This document shows positions 63,571 through 64,000 of a stretch of 64,000 nucleotides of DNA, one piece after another. A program made the translations under genes and the position numbers. Below the pieces are notes generated by a model. It was given only the letters and a program-made list of their open reading frames with translations. It did no database searches and was not told where the DNA came from. Origin of the DNA: Choristoneura fumiferana (Eukaryota > Arthropoda > Insecta > Lepidoptera > Tortricidae); assembly GCF_025370935.1 (NCBI RefSeq), contig NC_133490.1:633445-697444 (forward strand), written 5' to 3'. How positions within the stretch are numbered: the stretch's first letter is position 1; each line of letters begins with the position of its first letter.

Positions 63571-64000
63571 CAGGTACTTACTATCCTTCCCACGAGTGCA
63601 GTTAACGCTGCTCGTTATTTTTCGATAGTCCACCCGTTTCGTGCAAACCGCGTCAGCCAGCAGAGGGCCTTACGTTCTACAAATTAGCTTCGTATTTAGT
63701 CTCTTCGACTGCCCTGTTACTTCTGACTGCTTATGTTAGCAATGTAAAATATTTCCCAACGCTGCTGAAGGACAAAGTACAGTACAAATATTATCCTAAA
63801 TAAATAGGAAGGGTTCCGAAATTGTCAGCGCATTATTCGGAGGTAAGTCGCTAGGGTTGCCTGGAAACAATGGGCAGGTCGAAAGTATAGTGACAACAAT
63901 AAAGGAACAATCTTGAATAGCCAATCTTAGTGTTCCAGCTGCCATTTTGTTTCTAATGTATTCTTAATAAGTCAAAGTTTAATTTTCAAAATTTAAACAC
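63571..64000. other. No feature recognised to the window end
   Basis: Mixed composition. No gene or repeat assigned. Confidence 0.4.

Overview
This window looks like intergenic DNA from a moth or butterfly (Lepidoptera). That placement rests on repeat content, not on a housekeeping gene. It carries several copies of repeat types widespread in lepidopteran genomes: short non-autonomous Helitrons that begin TC and end CTAG, tRNA-derived SINEs, 5'-truncated non-LTR retrotransposon tails, and many small palindromic MITEs. The base composition is AT-rich, the only convincing genes have short exons with GT/AG introns, and no bacterial-type operon is present. The species cannot be named from the sequence alone.

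Only two protein-coding genes are well supported. They are tandem paralogues on the + strand at 6813-8855 and 13281-15042. Each has a 12-nt first exon, a glycine/glutamine/serine-rich second exon and an almost identical 49-residue last exon, with both introns in phase 0. They encode small secreted glycine-rich proteins of 119 and 165 residues. The exon-1 layout, which splits the signal peptide after four codons, is typical of insect cuticular and other secreted structural proteins, but the specific family is not recognised. The paralogues lie in a duplicated block (about 5745-10000 and 12016-15540) that includes the TATA box, introns, 3' UTR, two poly(A) signals and a conserved 3' stem-loop.

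Since duplication the copies have diverged mainly by insertions and deletions. Gene 1 has a 625-bp near-perfect foldback element flanked by a 9-bp target duplication in its 3' UTR, extra insertions in both introns, and an exon 2 that is 138 nt shorter. Gene 2 lacks 58 bp of the proximal promoter. A direct repeat at about 11930-12050 and 16005-16125 brackets gene 2.

The rest is repeat-dominated. 1-5700: a Helitron, SINE relics and a MITE. 10.1-11.9 kb: a palindrome, a 130-bp tandem repeat and a reverse-transcriptase (RT) remnant. 16-20.1 kb: CpG-rich DNA between two related 430-bp MITEs, a PIF/Harbinger-like MITE and a GC-rich inverted-repeat element. 22-39 kb: RT fragments, some with intact target-site duplications, SINEs and a 44-bp tandem array. 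40-52 kb: the densest nesting, with MITEs interrupted by Helitrons, LINE fragments and other MITEs. 52.9-56 kb: a 184-bp satellite-like array, an 18-G run and a modular Helitron. 56-64 kb: further MITEs, SINEs and RT remnants. Long stretches between these hold nothing recognisable. Repeat family names used here (SINE-A, MITE-D and so on) are local labels, not database names.
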